Below are positions 24,994 through 32,534 of a DNA stretch of 64,000 nt, piece by piece; within the stretch, counting starts at the first letter, position 1; the number at the start of each line of letters is the position of its first letter. Under the pieces are notes generated by a model, which saw only the letters and a list, made by a program, of their open reading frames with translations, was not told the origin of the DNA and did not search any database. The translations under genes were made by a program, and so were the position numbers. The stretch is from CAMCXE01 sp046347475 (GTDB lineage: Bacteria; Pseudomonadota; Gammaproteobacteria; Pseudomonadales; Cellvibrionaceae). The stretch is from assembly GCA_046347475.1 (NCBI GenBank), contig JAXMGD010000006.1, positions 186,001 through 250,000 of the forward strand. Direction: 5' to 3'.

Positions 24994-26487
24994 ATGAGTC
25001 ATTACGAGAAATTACAGCAACACTTCACCAAAATTTCCCACTACAACCACCTAAGCGCCATTTGCGGTTGGGATCAGTCCGCCATGATGCCGTCCGGCGG
25101 TAATACGGCGCGGGGGGAGGCTATGGCGGAGTTGGCGGTGTTGATTCATCAAAATACTACGGCGCCGCAGTTGGGTGAGTGGATTAATAACGCCGAGCAG
25201 GAGCCATTAAATGCGCAACAGCAGGCGAGTCTCACGGCCATGAAACGCCGCTGGCAGCAGGCCAGCCAAGTGCCGGAGGATTTGGTACAGGCGCAGTCTT
25301 TGGCGACTTCAACCTGTGAGCACGCCTGGCGGGAGCAGCGTAAAAATAATGATTGGGCGGGGTTTAAAGCGAATTTAGATAAGGTAGTGAAGCTTGCGCG
25401 GGAAGAAGCTGGTGTGCGAGCGGCGGGTACATTATTAACTCGCTACGATGCGCTGCTGGAATTATATGAGCCGGGTATGACGGCGGCTAAAATTGACCAA
25501 TTATTTGGTGAGGTGAAAAGCTGGCTGCCGGATTTTATTGCCCGTGCGGCGGATATTCAAAGCCGTAAATCGATTCTGGTGCCCCAGGGCCCTTTTACCA
25601 TTGCCCAGCAAAAAGAATTGGGCCTGGCGGTAATGGAATTATTGGGATTTGATTTTAACCATGGCCGTTTGGATGTTAGCACCCATCCGTTTTGCGGCGG
25701 TGTGCCCAGCGATGTGCGCATTACCACGCGCTACGATGAAAGCGATTTTATGAAAGCGCTGCTGGGCGTTATTCACGAAACCGGCCACGCTCGCTACGAG
25801 CAAAATCTGCCCGTGAATTGGCGCAATTTACCGGTAGGGGAGGCGCGCTCTATGGGGGTACACGAATCCCAAAGCCTGTTTTTTGAAATGCAGTTGGCGC
25901 GCTCGCCGGAATTTAGCCAATTAATTGCGCCTATGGCGGCGCGCATTTTAGGCCGCCAGCAGGACCCGGCATTTAATCAGCAGAATTTATACGCCTATAA
26001 CACCCGTATGAAGCGTGGGTTTATCCGCGTGGATGCCGATGAGTTAACCTATCCTGCGCATATTATTTTGCGTTATGAAATCGAGCGCGCCCTTATGGAG
26101 GGTGGTGTTGAGGTGGCGGATATTCCCGATTTATGGGCCGAAAAAATGCAGGCCTATTTAGGTTTGTCCACTGAGGGCAATTATAAAGACGGCTGTATGC
26201 AGGATATTCATTGGCCTTTAGGTTCCTTCGGTTATTTTCCCTCTTACACCCTCGGCGCTATGTATGCGGCGCAATTGTTTAATGCGGCAAAACAGGCTAC
26301 GCCTAAGCTCAGCGATAAAATCAGTGCCGGTGACCTAGCGCCTTTGTTCACTTGGTTAAATGAGCATATTTGGGCTAAGGCGAGTTTTTTGCCTACGGAT
26401 GATTTAATTGCCGGCGCTACCGGTGAGCCGTTAAACGCTAAATATTTTAAACAGCATTTAGAGCAGCGTTATTTGCAAACGCTTTAG
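24994..26487 (+). CDS. M32-family metallocarboxypeptidase (carboxypeptidase Taq)
   Basis: 497 residues. The zinc motif HETGH is at 261-265 (VIHETGHARYEQNLP), with the downstream MGVHESQSLFFEMQ stretch holding the third ligand Glu. N-terminal CGWDQSAMMP and the DIHWPLGSFGYFPSYTLGAM segment are family hallmarks. It removes C-terminal residues from peptides in the cytoplasm; no signal peptide is present. I chose ATG 24994; a TTG at 24982 is open but weaker. The next gene starts eight bases after the stop. Confidence 0.93.
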   Translation: MSHYEKLQQHFTKISHYNHLSAICGWDQSAMMPSGGNTARGEAMAELAVLIHQNTTAPQLGEWINNAEQEPLNAQQQASLTAMKRRWQQASQVPEDLVQAQSLATSTCEHAWREQRKNNDWAGFKANLDKVVKLAREEAGVRAAGTLLTRYDALLELYEPGMTAAKIDQLFGEVKSWLPDFIARAADIQSRKSILVPQGPFTIAQQKELGLAVMELLGFDFNHGRLDVSTHPFCGGVPSDVRITTRYDESDFMKALLGVIHETGHARYEQNLPVNWRNLPVGEARSMGVHESQSLFFEMQLARSPEFSQLIAPMAARILGRQQDPAFNQQNLYAYNTRMKRGFIRVDADELTYPAHIILRYEIERALMEGGVEVADIPDLWAEKMQAYLGLSTEGNYKDGCMQDIHWPLGSFGYFPSYTLGAMYAAQLFNAAKQATPKLSDKISAGDLAPLFTWLNEHIWAKASFLPTDDLIAGATGEPLNAKYFKQHLEQRYLQTL

Positions 26488-26495
26488 AAGGCGCC

Positions 26496-27152
26496 ATGAT
26501 CCAGTTTTATTTAAGCAAAGATGCCGCCGCCGACTTAAAACATCTGGTGGAGTCGCCTAGCCCTGAGAATTATCAGGCGATGCAGTGGTATGTGCACCGC
26601 GTTACGATTGCGCGGCGCAAATGTATGATTGCCATGGAAAAACAAAGCCGCTACGCCATCACTTTTTGTGGTCTCACTAAAAAAGAATTTGCCGATTTTC
26701 CGCAATTATTCAGTTATTGGTTTTCGCTGCATGGGCTGGCATCGGTGGTGGAGCAATACGGCCAGGACGATGTATTGGAGCAGCGAGTGTTGGAGCTTGC
26801 GCAGGTGATTGCCGATGGGCAAACCTATCAGCAGGGGTTTGATCGCTCGGTGATGGCGCATATTAATCAGGTGGTGGATTTGTTGCGTTTTTTCGTGGAA
26901 GAGCGTGGTTACCCGTTGCCGGTGGAACCGCGTGAGGCGGCGATTTTTGCCAGCGAGGCCAATGAACAGCTCAAAAACGTGAAATCACAGGATTATTTTG
27001 TGCCTGCGAGGGAATTTAGAGGTTTTTGGATGGGCCTGTTAAACCTTAAAATACCGGCGCAAGCCTCGTTTAAACCTGCAAAAAATAATGAGCCAAACTA
27101 TACGGATAATGTGATTCGGGTAGATTTTGGTAAGAAGCAACATAAAAAATAG
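26496..27152 (+). CDS. Conserved hypothetical, DUF6933-like
   Basis: 218 residues, soluble, no signal peptide. The N-terminal half (WYVHRVTIARRKCMIAMEKQSRY, then YAITFCGLTKKEFADFPQLF) fits my memory of the DUF6933 family. The C-terminal region, ending FGKKQHKK, is basic. It is eight bases downstream of the M32 peptidase and probably co-transcribed. No function is known to me. Confidence 0.7.
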   Translation: MIQFYLSKDAAADLKHLVESPSPENYQAMQWYVHRVTIARRKCMIAMEKQSRYAITFCGLTKKEFADFPQLFSYWFSLHGLASVVEQYGQDDVLEQRVLELAQVIADGQTYQQGFDRSVMAHINQVVDLLRFFVEERGYPLPVEPREAAIFASEANEQLKNVKSQDYFVPAREFRGFWMGLLNLKIPAQASFKPAKNNEPNYTDNVIRVDFGKKQHKK

Positions 27153-27226
27153 CTAAAGTTTTAGTGCGTGGTTTTGGTAAACAGTTTTCTCAGTGGTTAT
27201 CTGTTAGCCCAGAAACCCCACCCCAG

Positions 27227-27249
27227 CCCTCCCCTTAAAAAGGGGAGGG
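27227..27249. repeat. Hairpin CCCTCCCCTT / AAGGGGAGGG
   Basis: 10-bp perfect stem with loop AAA, preceded by ACCCCACCCCAG and followed by AGCAAG. A decayed direct copy lies at about 27757-27780. This module type (CCCCACCCCAGCCCTCCCC) recurs as a common intergenic repeat in many gammaproteobacteria. Confidence 0.7.
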
Positions 27250-27414
27250 AGCAAGATAGTCTTGAAAATAAGCGAAATTTCTTCGTATAAGGTTTTGTGG
27301 CGCCTCCCCGTTGTCCACTAATTGCAAGAGCAATTTGCACAGCGCAGTTGCTCTGCGGGTAAACCACAGGGATGTGGTTTATGCACGGGGAGGCTGGGTG
27401 GCAATGTCATTGAG

Positions 27415-27533
27415 TTAAGGCAACTCTGATTAAGGGGTATTTTCAAAACCGTCGCGGGCAGGAAGCCCGCGCCGGAGCTACATGGATGTACTCGTGCGTT
27501 TTTGAAAATACCCCTGAATCAGAGGTTCCTTAA
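27415..27533 (+). repeat. 119-bp hairpin repeat, copy A
   Basis: Imperfect ~34-bp terminal inverted repeats (TTAAGG..CTCTGATTAAGGGGTA / TACCCCTGAATCAGAG..CCTTAA) enclose a core with an inner 7-bp hairpin (CGCGGGC AGGAA GCCCGCG). The ~50-base core recurs at 47503-47618 in inverse orientation with one difference (GATGTAC versus GACGTAC). It would fold as one long cruciform or multi-hairpin RNA. Confidence 0.75.
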
Positions 27534-27558
27534 GAATTTTCAGAATAGGAATCTTCCG

Positions 27559-27650
27559 TAGGGGCGCCCCTTGTGGGCGCCCAAACCTTTGCGGCTACTG
27601 ATATTTTTCTAGCGACTAAAATTGGGCGACCACAAGAGTCGCCCCTACAA
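27559..27650. repeat. GTAGGGGCG-type inverted repeat pair
   Basis: TAGGGGCGCCCCTTGTGGGC near 27560 is answered by GACCACAAGAGTCGCCCCTA near 27627, in opposite orientation. This TGTAGGGGCGACC..TTGTGGTCGCCC motif is a common intergenic repeat in Proteobacteria as I recall it. Confidence 0.6.
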
Positions 27651-27727
27651 ATTCCGTTAACTGAATGACATTGGGCTGTGGGGGAGCTGGCAGAGGGCAA
27701 AATCTTCAATAGATCCAGATGAAAGTC

Positions 27728-27743
27728 TTAACTGAATGACATT
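27728..27743 (-). repeat. 16-bp tag TTAACTGAATGACATT
   Basis: Third copy in island 1, identical to the one at 27657-27672, 55 bases downstream of it. Confidence 0.7.
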
Positions 27744-27944
27744 TAATCCCAACCGTCCCTTTAAAAAAGGAGGGAGCAAGAACATCCCTAACGCGAGCAA
27801 AGAGTTTTTTATCAAGATTAGTGTGTTGACACACTCGGTTGGAATGCTGGCGCAAACCTGGATTTTTGAGCCGCAGCCACCTGAAATTGCGCGTGTATTG
27901 TTGAAAAAGAATAGGTATGCGATTTAAGCGGAGGTTGCTTAGCT

Positions 27945-29204
27945 TTAAACGCTACCCTCGTCATCATCCCCCAATACCAAACCCCCGCCCGCCTCTTTGG
28001 AGCGCAGTACACACAAATTGGCGGCGTTCATAAGCTCATCTAGGCTGTGGCCAAGCGCGTTGGAAACCCCGGCGCTAAAGCTTACGGCAATCTGTTTATC
28101 GCCGAGCGCAATGGGCTCGCGCACGCGCTCTTTAATTAAATCCACCAGGGCGACCGCTTTGGTGTTATCCAGGCCGTAGAGCAGGGCGTAAAACTCTTGG
28201 CCACCGGAGCGGGCGAATAAAAAGCGGCTAAAGGCGTGCATGAGTTTTTGCGCCACAATCCGCATGATTTGATCTCCCGCGTCGTTGCCGTAGCGGGCAT
28301 TAATATCGCGGAAATTATCCAGGTCGATGACTACAGCGGCTATGGAGACTTTTTTCTCCCGTGCTTGATTGAGGAGCGCTTGGCCCTGTTCGAAAAAATA
28401 ATGCCGGTTATAGGCGCCGGTGTAAAAATCTCGGTAGGCGCTGTCGCGGATGATTTCGATCATCTCCAACAATTCAATATTGTGGTTCACCCGGCAGAAA
28501 AATTCTTCATGGTTAAAGGGTTTGCGCAAAAAATCGTTGGCGCCATTTTTAATGAATTTAGCCGACAGGGCGCCGTCGTTTTCGGAGGAGAGGCCGATAA
28601 TAATCAGGTCGGTTTTTTCGTATTTTACCCGCAGGTTTTGCACCAGCTCAAAACCGTCCATGCGGGGCATGTTGTAGTCGGTAATCAGTAGGCGAATATC
28701 CGGGTGTTCGATAACGGCTTTTATCGCATCAACACCGTCTATGGCTTCTAAAACCTGGTAGTGCTGCAGGTGGAGTAATTGGGTAATAAATTTACGGCTG
28801 GTGCTGGAGTCGTCTACTACCAGCACTTTTACCTGGGCATTTTTAATTAAGCGCACCAACAAATTGCTGACATAAACATAGGAAAAGCGGCCCTCTTTGG
28901 TGACGTAATCCACCACGCCTTTGGCCAGTAATTTCTCCCGCCGTGTTGCATCGAAGCTGCCGGTGAGCACCACAGTGGGAATTTTGCGGCTGAGGCAATA
29001 ATCGACGATTTCCCCGTCCGGGGCGTCGGGTAGGTTTAAGTCCACCACGGCGGCAAATAAATCGCTGCCGATTTGCTCGATGCAGGCCTGGGCCTGAACG
29101 AAACTCTCGGCAAAAACAGCCTGGTAATGGGGGTTTTGCCCCATGACGTGTTTGATGATTTTCATCACCATGGGGCTGTCTTCAACGACGAGAATGGTTT
29201 TCAT
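27945..29204 (-). CDS. Response regulator with two receiver domains and degenerate GGDEF (GGQEF)
   Basis: 419 residues. REC1 at about 1-115 (ILVVEDSPMVMKII; phospho-acceptor in VVDLNLPDAP; VLTGSFD), REC2 at about 122-240 (VLVVDDSSTSRKF; LITDYNMPRMDG; FLRKPFNHEEF), then a GGDEF domain at about 255-415. The active site reads ARSGGQEFYALL, so the third residue (Asp/Glu needed for metal and catalysis) is Gln336, and the usual DxLTGLYNRR entry is DFYTGAYNRHYF. Cyclase activity is therefore doubtful; a GTP-sensing or scaffold role is possible. No partner kinase is adjacent. The start at 29204 has GTAGGC upstream; longer starts run into the spacer. Confidence 0.87.
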   Translation of the reverse strand: MKTILVVEDSPMVMKIIKHVMGQNPHYQAVFAESFVQAQACIEQIGSDLFAAVVDLNLPDAPDGEIVDYCLSRKIPTVVLTGSFDATRREKLLAKGVVDYVTKEGRFSYVYVSNLLVRLIKNAQVKVLVVDDSSTSRKFITQLLHLQHYQVLEAIDGVDAIKAVIEHPDIRLLITDYNMPRMDGFELVQNLRVKYEKTDLIIIGLSSENDGALSAKFIKNGANDFLRKPFNHEEFFCRVNHNIELLEMIEIIRDSAYRDFYTGAYNRHYFFEQGQALLNQAREKKVSIAAVVIDLDNFRDINARYGNDAGDQIMRIVAQKLMHAFSRFLFARSGGQEFYALLYGLDNTKAVALVDLIKERVREPIALGDKQIAVSFSAGVSNALGHSLDELMNAANLCVLRSKEAGGGLVLGDDDEGSV

Positions 29205-29256
29205 GCCTACTTGCCAAGGTAAGTTCCTTTGGCAAGTGTAGATCAGGATGGCGCCT

Positions 29257-30603
29257 TTAGCGGCGGCGGGCGCGCCCGTCACTGGGGCGGCGGGCACCGG
29301 GGCGGCCGTGGCCTGGCCTGCCCGCGCCTTTGCCGCCGTGGGGGCGGCGTTTTTCCACGCCTACTGTGGAGGGGGGCTCTTGGGTGAGTAATTCCAGCGG
29401 CGGCTGTTCACAGACAATCGGGCGGCCCAGCAATGCTTCGATGGCGGGTAGGCGGAAGGCGTCGTCTTCACAGGCGAAGCTGATGGAGATGCCTTTGTTA
29501 CCGGCGCGGCCGGTGCGGCCTATGCGGTGTACATAGTCCTCAGGTTCTTCCGGCAGGGTGAAATTCACCACGTGGGAAACGTCATCTATGTGGATGCCGC
29601 GCCCGGCCACATCGGTGGCCACCAGCACTTGTAATTGCCCGGCTTTAAAGGCGTCGAGGGTTTTGATGCGTTTGCCCTGGTCCACATCGCCGGACAGAAT
29701 GCCGGCGCGAAAGCCGTGTTCGCGCAGGCGCTCGTGCAGGCGGCGGCATTCATCGCGGCGGTTGGCAAATACAATCAGGGTTTCAATACCCTCTTGCTTG
29801 AGTATGTTGTACAGCAGCGTGTACTTTTCCTCCGTAGAGACTAGGTAAACATGCTGGGTGACGCGGTCGGTGGCGACGGACTCGGCTTCAATTTCTACCT
29901 TGACCGGCTCATGCATCCATTGCTTAGCCATGTCGAGAATTTCTGGAGAAAAGGTGGCGGAAAAGAGCAGGGTTTGGCGGTGGCTGCTGCGCGGTGCCAT
30001 GCGCACAATGCGGCGCACCTGAGGGATAAAACCCATATCCAGCATGCGGTCGGCCTCGTCGATTACCAGCACTTCAATTTGGTCGAGGTGAACGTCTTGA
30101 TTGCCGCAAAAATCCAGTAGGCGCCCCGGTGTGGCCACCAGAATATCGACAAACTCCTTGTGCAATTTCTCCTGCTGTTTGCGGTAATCCATGCCGCCGA
30201 CAAGTGCATGTACGGTTAGGCCTGAGTATTTACACAAAGCGCGTGCGTCTTCGGAGATTTGCACCACCAATTCGCGTGTGGGCGCGATGATCAGGGCGCG
30301 GGCTTCGCCTGCGTAACGAGGCTCGGGCGCGGGGCGGGCGAGTAGGTCTTCAATCACGCCGATCATAAAGGCGGCGGTTTTACCGGTGCCGGTTTGCGCC
30401 TTGCCCAATACGTCGTGGCCGGCCAGGGTGTGGGGCAGGGATTGGGCTTGGATGGGGGAGCAGTATTGAAAGCCTAGGTCGGCTATGGCGTGGAGGACTT
30501 CGGTGCGCAGGTTTAAATCCTGAAAGCGCGTTTTGCCAGCGGCGGCGGGCACTGGGTATTGGTCTGGGCTCCAGGGGTGCTGATGGGGTGTTTCTTGGCT
30601 CAA
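29257..30603 (-). CDS. DEAD-box ATP-dependent RNA helicase, RhlB-like
   Basis: 448 residues. Q motif region FQDLNLRTEVLHAIADLGF then CSPIQAQSLP; motif I AQTGTGKTAA; Ia APTRELVVQI; II VLVIDEADRMLDMGF; III LFSATFS; V ATDVAGRGIH; VI HRIGRTGRAG. The C-terminus is a Gly/Arg/Pro tail (GGKGAGRPGHGRPGARRP), as in RhlB-type helicases that bind RNA or the degradosome. RhlB is the closest family that I recall, but RhlE-type paralogues cannot be excluded. It lies 52 bases upstream of the regulator gene on the same strand. Confidence 0.9.
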   Translation of the reverse strand: MSQETPHQHPWSPDQYPVPAAAGKTRFQDLNLRTEVLHAIADLGFQYCSPIQAQSLPHTLAGHDVLGKAQTGTGKTAAFMIGVIEDLLARPAPEPRYAGEARALIIAPTRELVVQISEDARALCKYSGLTVHALVGGMDYRKQQEKLHKEFVDILVATPGRLLDFCGNQDVHLDQIEVLVIDEADRMLDMGFIPQVRRIVRMAPRSSHRQTLLFSATFSPEILDMAKQWMHEPVKVEIEAESVATDRVTQHVYLVSTEEKYTLLYNILKQEGIETLIVFANRRDECRRLHERLREHGFRAGILSGDVDQGKRIKTLDAFKAGQLQVLVATDVAGRGIHIDDVSHVVNFTLPEEPEDYVHRIGRTGRAGNKGISISFACEDDAFRLPAIEALLGRPIVCEQPPLELLTQEPPSTVGVEKRRPHGGKGAGRPGHGRPGARRPSDGRARRR

Positions 30604-30816
30604 AGGGGGCCTCGCGGTGTGTCATCAAATAGTCTTAGGCGGCAGTCTAGCATGCCGAGCGCTCCCTTCATGCTATACCTGCTATGGCTTAGTTGACCCT
30701 GGGACGCGGTTGCGATCAGCGGCTCACCTGCAGTAGTGGGGTTAGCCGCTAGGATTCACCTGCTAAAAGCCGCTGGGTTAATTACCTGCTTTGCCTGTTG
30801 CACTGGGCTGGGATTC

Positions 30817-30844
30817 TTGGCAGAAGTGTCAATACTGTTATGAT
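30817..30844 (+). promoter_or_regulatory. sigma70 promoter with extended -10
   Basis: TTGGCA (30817-30822), a 16-base spacer and TATGAT (30839-30844), with TGT immediately before the -10 giving an extended -10 (TGnTATGAT). It lies about 40 bases upstream of the dehydrogenase ATG. Confidence 0.65.
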
Positions 30845-30883
30845 GCCGCCACACAAAAGTTCACCTATTTACGGATTTGATTT

Positions 30884-32167
30884 ATGCACAATCGCTCCAT
30901 TTCGGTTATCGGCTTGGGTTATGTTGGCTTGCCGGTGGCTGTGGCCTTTGGTAGATCCAAACGCACCCTAGGTTTTGACATCAACGCCACCCGCATTAGC
31001 GAGTTGCAACAGGGCGAGGATCGCACCCTTGAGGTGAGCGAGGCTGACTTAGCCGCCACGGATATTGTGTACTCCTGCAACCAGGAGGATTTAAAACAGG
31101 CGGATTTTCATATCATCGCCGTGCCCACACCCATCAATGAAGCCAAACAACCGGACCTTCGCCCCCTCATCAGCGCCTCTCGCACTCTGGCGCCCCAGCT
31201 GAAAAAGGGCGACATCATTGTGTATGAATCCACCGTATACCCCGGCGCTACCGAAGAAGACTGTGTGCCGGTATTAGAGGCCGGTTCAGGCCTGGTGTGT
31301 GGCAAGGATTTTTTTGTGGGTTACTCCCCGGAGCGGATTAACCCCGGCGATAAAGAACACACCTTCACCAAAATTACCAAAGTGGTCTCCGGCCAGACGC
31401 CTGAGGTGCTGGATATAGTGGCGGCGGTGTACGGCAGCGTGGTGACGGCTGGTGTCTATAAGGCTTCATCCATCAAGGTGGCCGAAGCGGCCAAGGTGAT
31501 TGAAAACACCCAACGGGATTTAAATATCGCGTTGATGAACGAGCTGGCGCTGATTTTTGACCGCTTAGGCATCGACACCCTGGAAGTATTAAAAGCCGCT
31601 GGCACCAAGTGGAATTTCCTGCCCTTCAGGCCGGGGTTAGTGGGCGGCCACTGTATAGGTGTGGACCCTTATTACTTAACCCATAAAGCGGAAAAAATTG
31701 GTTACCACCCGCAGGTGATTCTGGCCGGGCGGCGCATTAACGACGGCATGGGCGCCTATATCGCCCAGCGCGCCATCAAACAACTTATTCTCTCCGGCCA
31801 CTCCATTAAGGGCGCCCGTATCGGTATTTTCGGCCTGACGTTTAAAGAAAATTGCCCGGATTTACGCAATTCCAAGGTAATTGACGTGATAAACGAATTC
31901 GCCTCCTACGGGGTGGAATTATTGGTGCACGATGCCATGGCCGACAGCCACGAGGCCGAAGAGGAATACGGCGTAAGCCTGGTAGAGCTGAGTGCCATGC
32001 AGAACCTGGATGCCGCAGTATTTGCCGTCGCCCACAGCGAATACAGCGCCCTCTCGGCCGCTGCCGTGAAAGCGAGCCTAAATCCTGGCGGTGCTGTATT
32101 TGATGTGAAAGCCATGTTTAACCCGGCTGATTTTGCCGCCGTGGGTGTGCCTTATTGGCGTCTATAA
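30884..32167 (+). CDS. UDP-N-acetylhexosamine 6-dehydrogenase (TviB/WbpA-O type)
   Basis: 427-residue NAD-dependent nucleotide-sugar dehydrogenase oxidising the C6 alcohol of a UDP-HexNAc to the uronate for polysaccharide synthesis. Rossmann start ISVIGLGYVGLPVAV; VPTPIN; ESTVYPGATEE; YSPERINPGD; catalytic Cys257 in GGHCIGVDPYYL; C-terminal domain GIFGLTFKENCPDLRNSK. No glycan gene cluster is adjacent: it stands alone between its own promoter and terminator, which is unusual for this family. Confidence 0.92.
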   Translation: MHNRSISVIGLGYVGLPVAVAFGRSKRTLGFDINATRISELQQGEDRTLEVSEADLAATDIVYSCNQEDLKQADFHIIAVPTPINEAKQPDLRPLISASRTLAPQLKKGDIIVYESTVYPGATEEDCVPVLEAGSGLVCGKDFFVGYSPERINPGDKEHTFTKITKVVSGQTPEVLDIVAAVYGSVVTAGVYKASSIKVAEAAKVIENTQRDLNIALMNELALIFDRLGIDTLEVLKAAGTKWNFLPFRPGLVGGHCIGVDPYYLTHKAEKIGYHPQVILAGRRINDGMGAYIAQRAIKQLILSGHSIKGARIGIFGLTFKENCPDLRNSKVIDVINEFASYGVELLVHDAMADSHEAEEEYGVSLVELSAMQNLDAAVFAVAHSEYSALSAAAVKASLNPGGAVFDVKAMFNPADFAAVGVPYWRL

Positions 32168-32193
32168 TTCATTAAGGTGTAATAGTTAAAACA

Positions 32194-32226
32194 ACAAAAC
32201 CCGGTTTAGCCGGGTTTTGTCGTTTT
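32194..32226 (+). terminator. Rho-independent terminator after dehydrogenase
   Basis: ACAAAACCCGG, loop TTTAG, CCGGGTTTTGT (11-bp perfect stem), then CGTTTTT. Confidence 0.9.
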
Positions 32227-32534
32227 TGGCGGGTCTTTTTCACTCTGACCGTGTTGGTGCCCAGTAAGACCAGCCCCCTATTCCCTGACAGAAGACGAAC
32301 GTGGCGCCTTCGCCCGCTTAATGTGGGCGAGGGCAGAGTGAATCAGGTGGATTGTTGGTGTCGCGACGTTGATAAGTAACTCATGGGTTAATAAATCAAT
32401 GGGCAAGCGCGCCTCCGGCCAGTAAACTGCCCGCACCTTAAAAACCCGCTTCGCGACGGGTGCAAGGTGATGTACAAGGAATGGCAAACTCCTTTGCCTA
32501 GAATAAATTCCACAACCCATGCGTTGGAGGCACT
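32227..32534. other. Intergenic stretch before the TonB-dependent receptor
   Basis: No gene supported. It must hold the receptor's promoter; TAGAAT near 32500 is a weak -10. I looked for a cobalamin riboswitch and did not find its conserved blocks. Confidence 0.4.

Larger units (their letters stand above)
27403..27672. mobile_element. 270-bp segment with 16-bp terminal inverted tags
   Basis: The left end AATGTCATTGAGTTAA (27403-27418) and right end TTAACTGAATGACATT (27657-27672) are inverted copies with one mismatch. The same tags bound 176-177-bp segments at 47796-47971 and 61919-62095. Inside are the 119-bp hairpin element (27415-27533) and a GGGGCG palindrome pair. It has no coding capacity. 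Read as a nested MITE-like element; a target duplication is not clear. Confidence 0.5.
27153..27944. other. Repeat island 1 (no gene)
   Basis: About 790 bases without a credible gene, filled by palindromic modules described separately: a 10-bp hairpin at 27227-27249, a 270-bp segment bounded by 16-bp tags (27403-27672), a further tag at 27728-27743, and a degenerate second copy of the CCTCCC...GGGAGGGAGC hairpin at about 27757-27776. The frame 27736-27927 begins in a tag and is not believed. Confidence 0.6.

Noticed and set aside
27736..27927. 63-codon ORF
   Set aside because: Its ATG is part of the 16-bp tag repeat, there is no ribosome site, and the protein looks like translated repeat sequence.
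32278..32520. 80-codon minus-strand ORF
   Set aside because: No ribosome site and no recognisable domain; overlaps the likely promoter region of the receptor.
32227..32534. Cobalamin riboswitch upstream of the TonB-dependent receptor
   Set aside because: TTGGTGCCC occurs, but the B12-box and other conserved segments do not.
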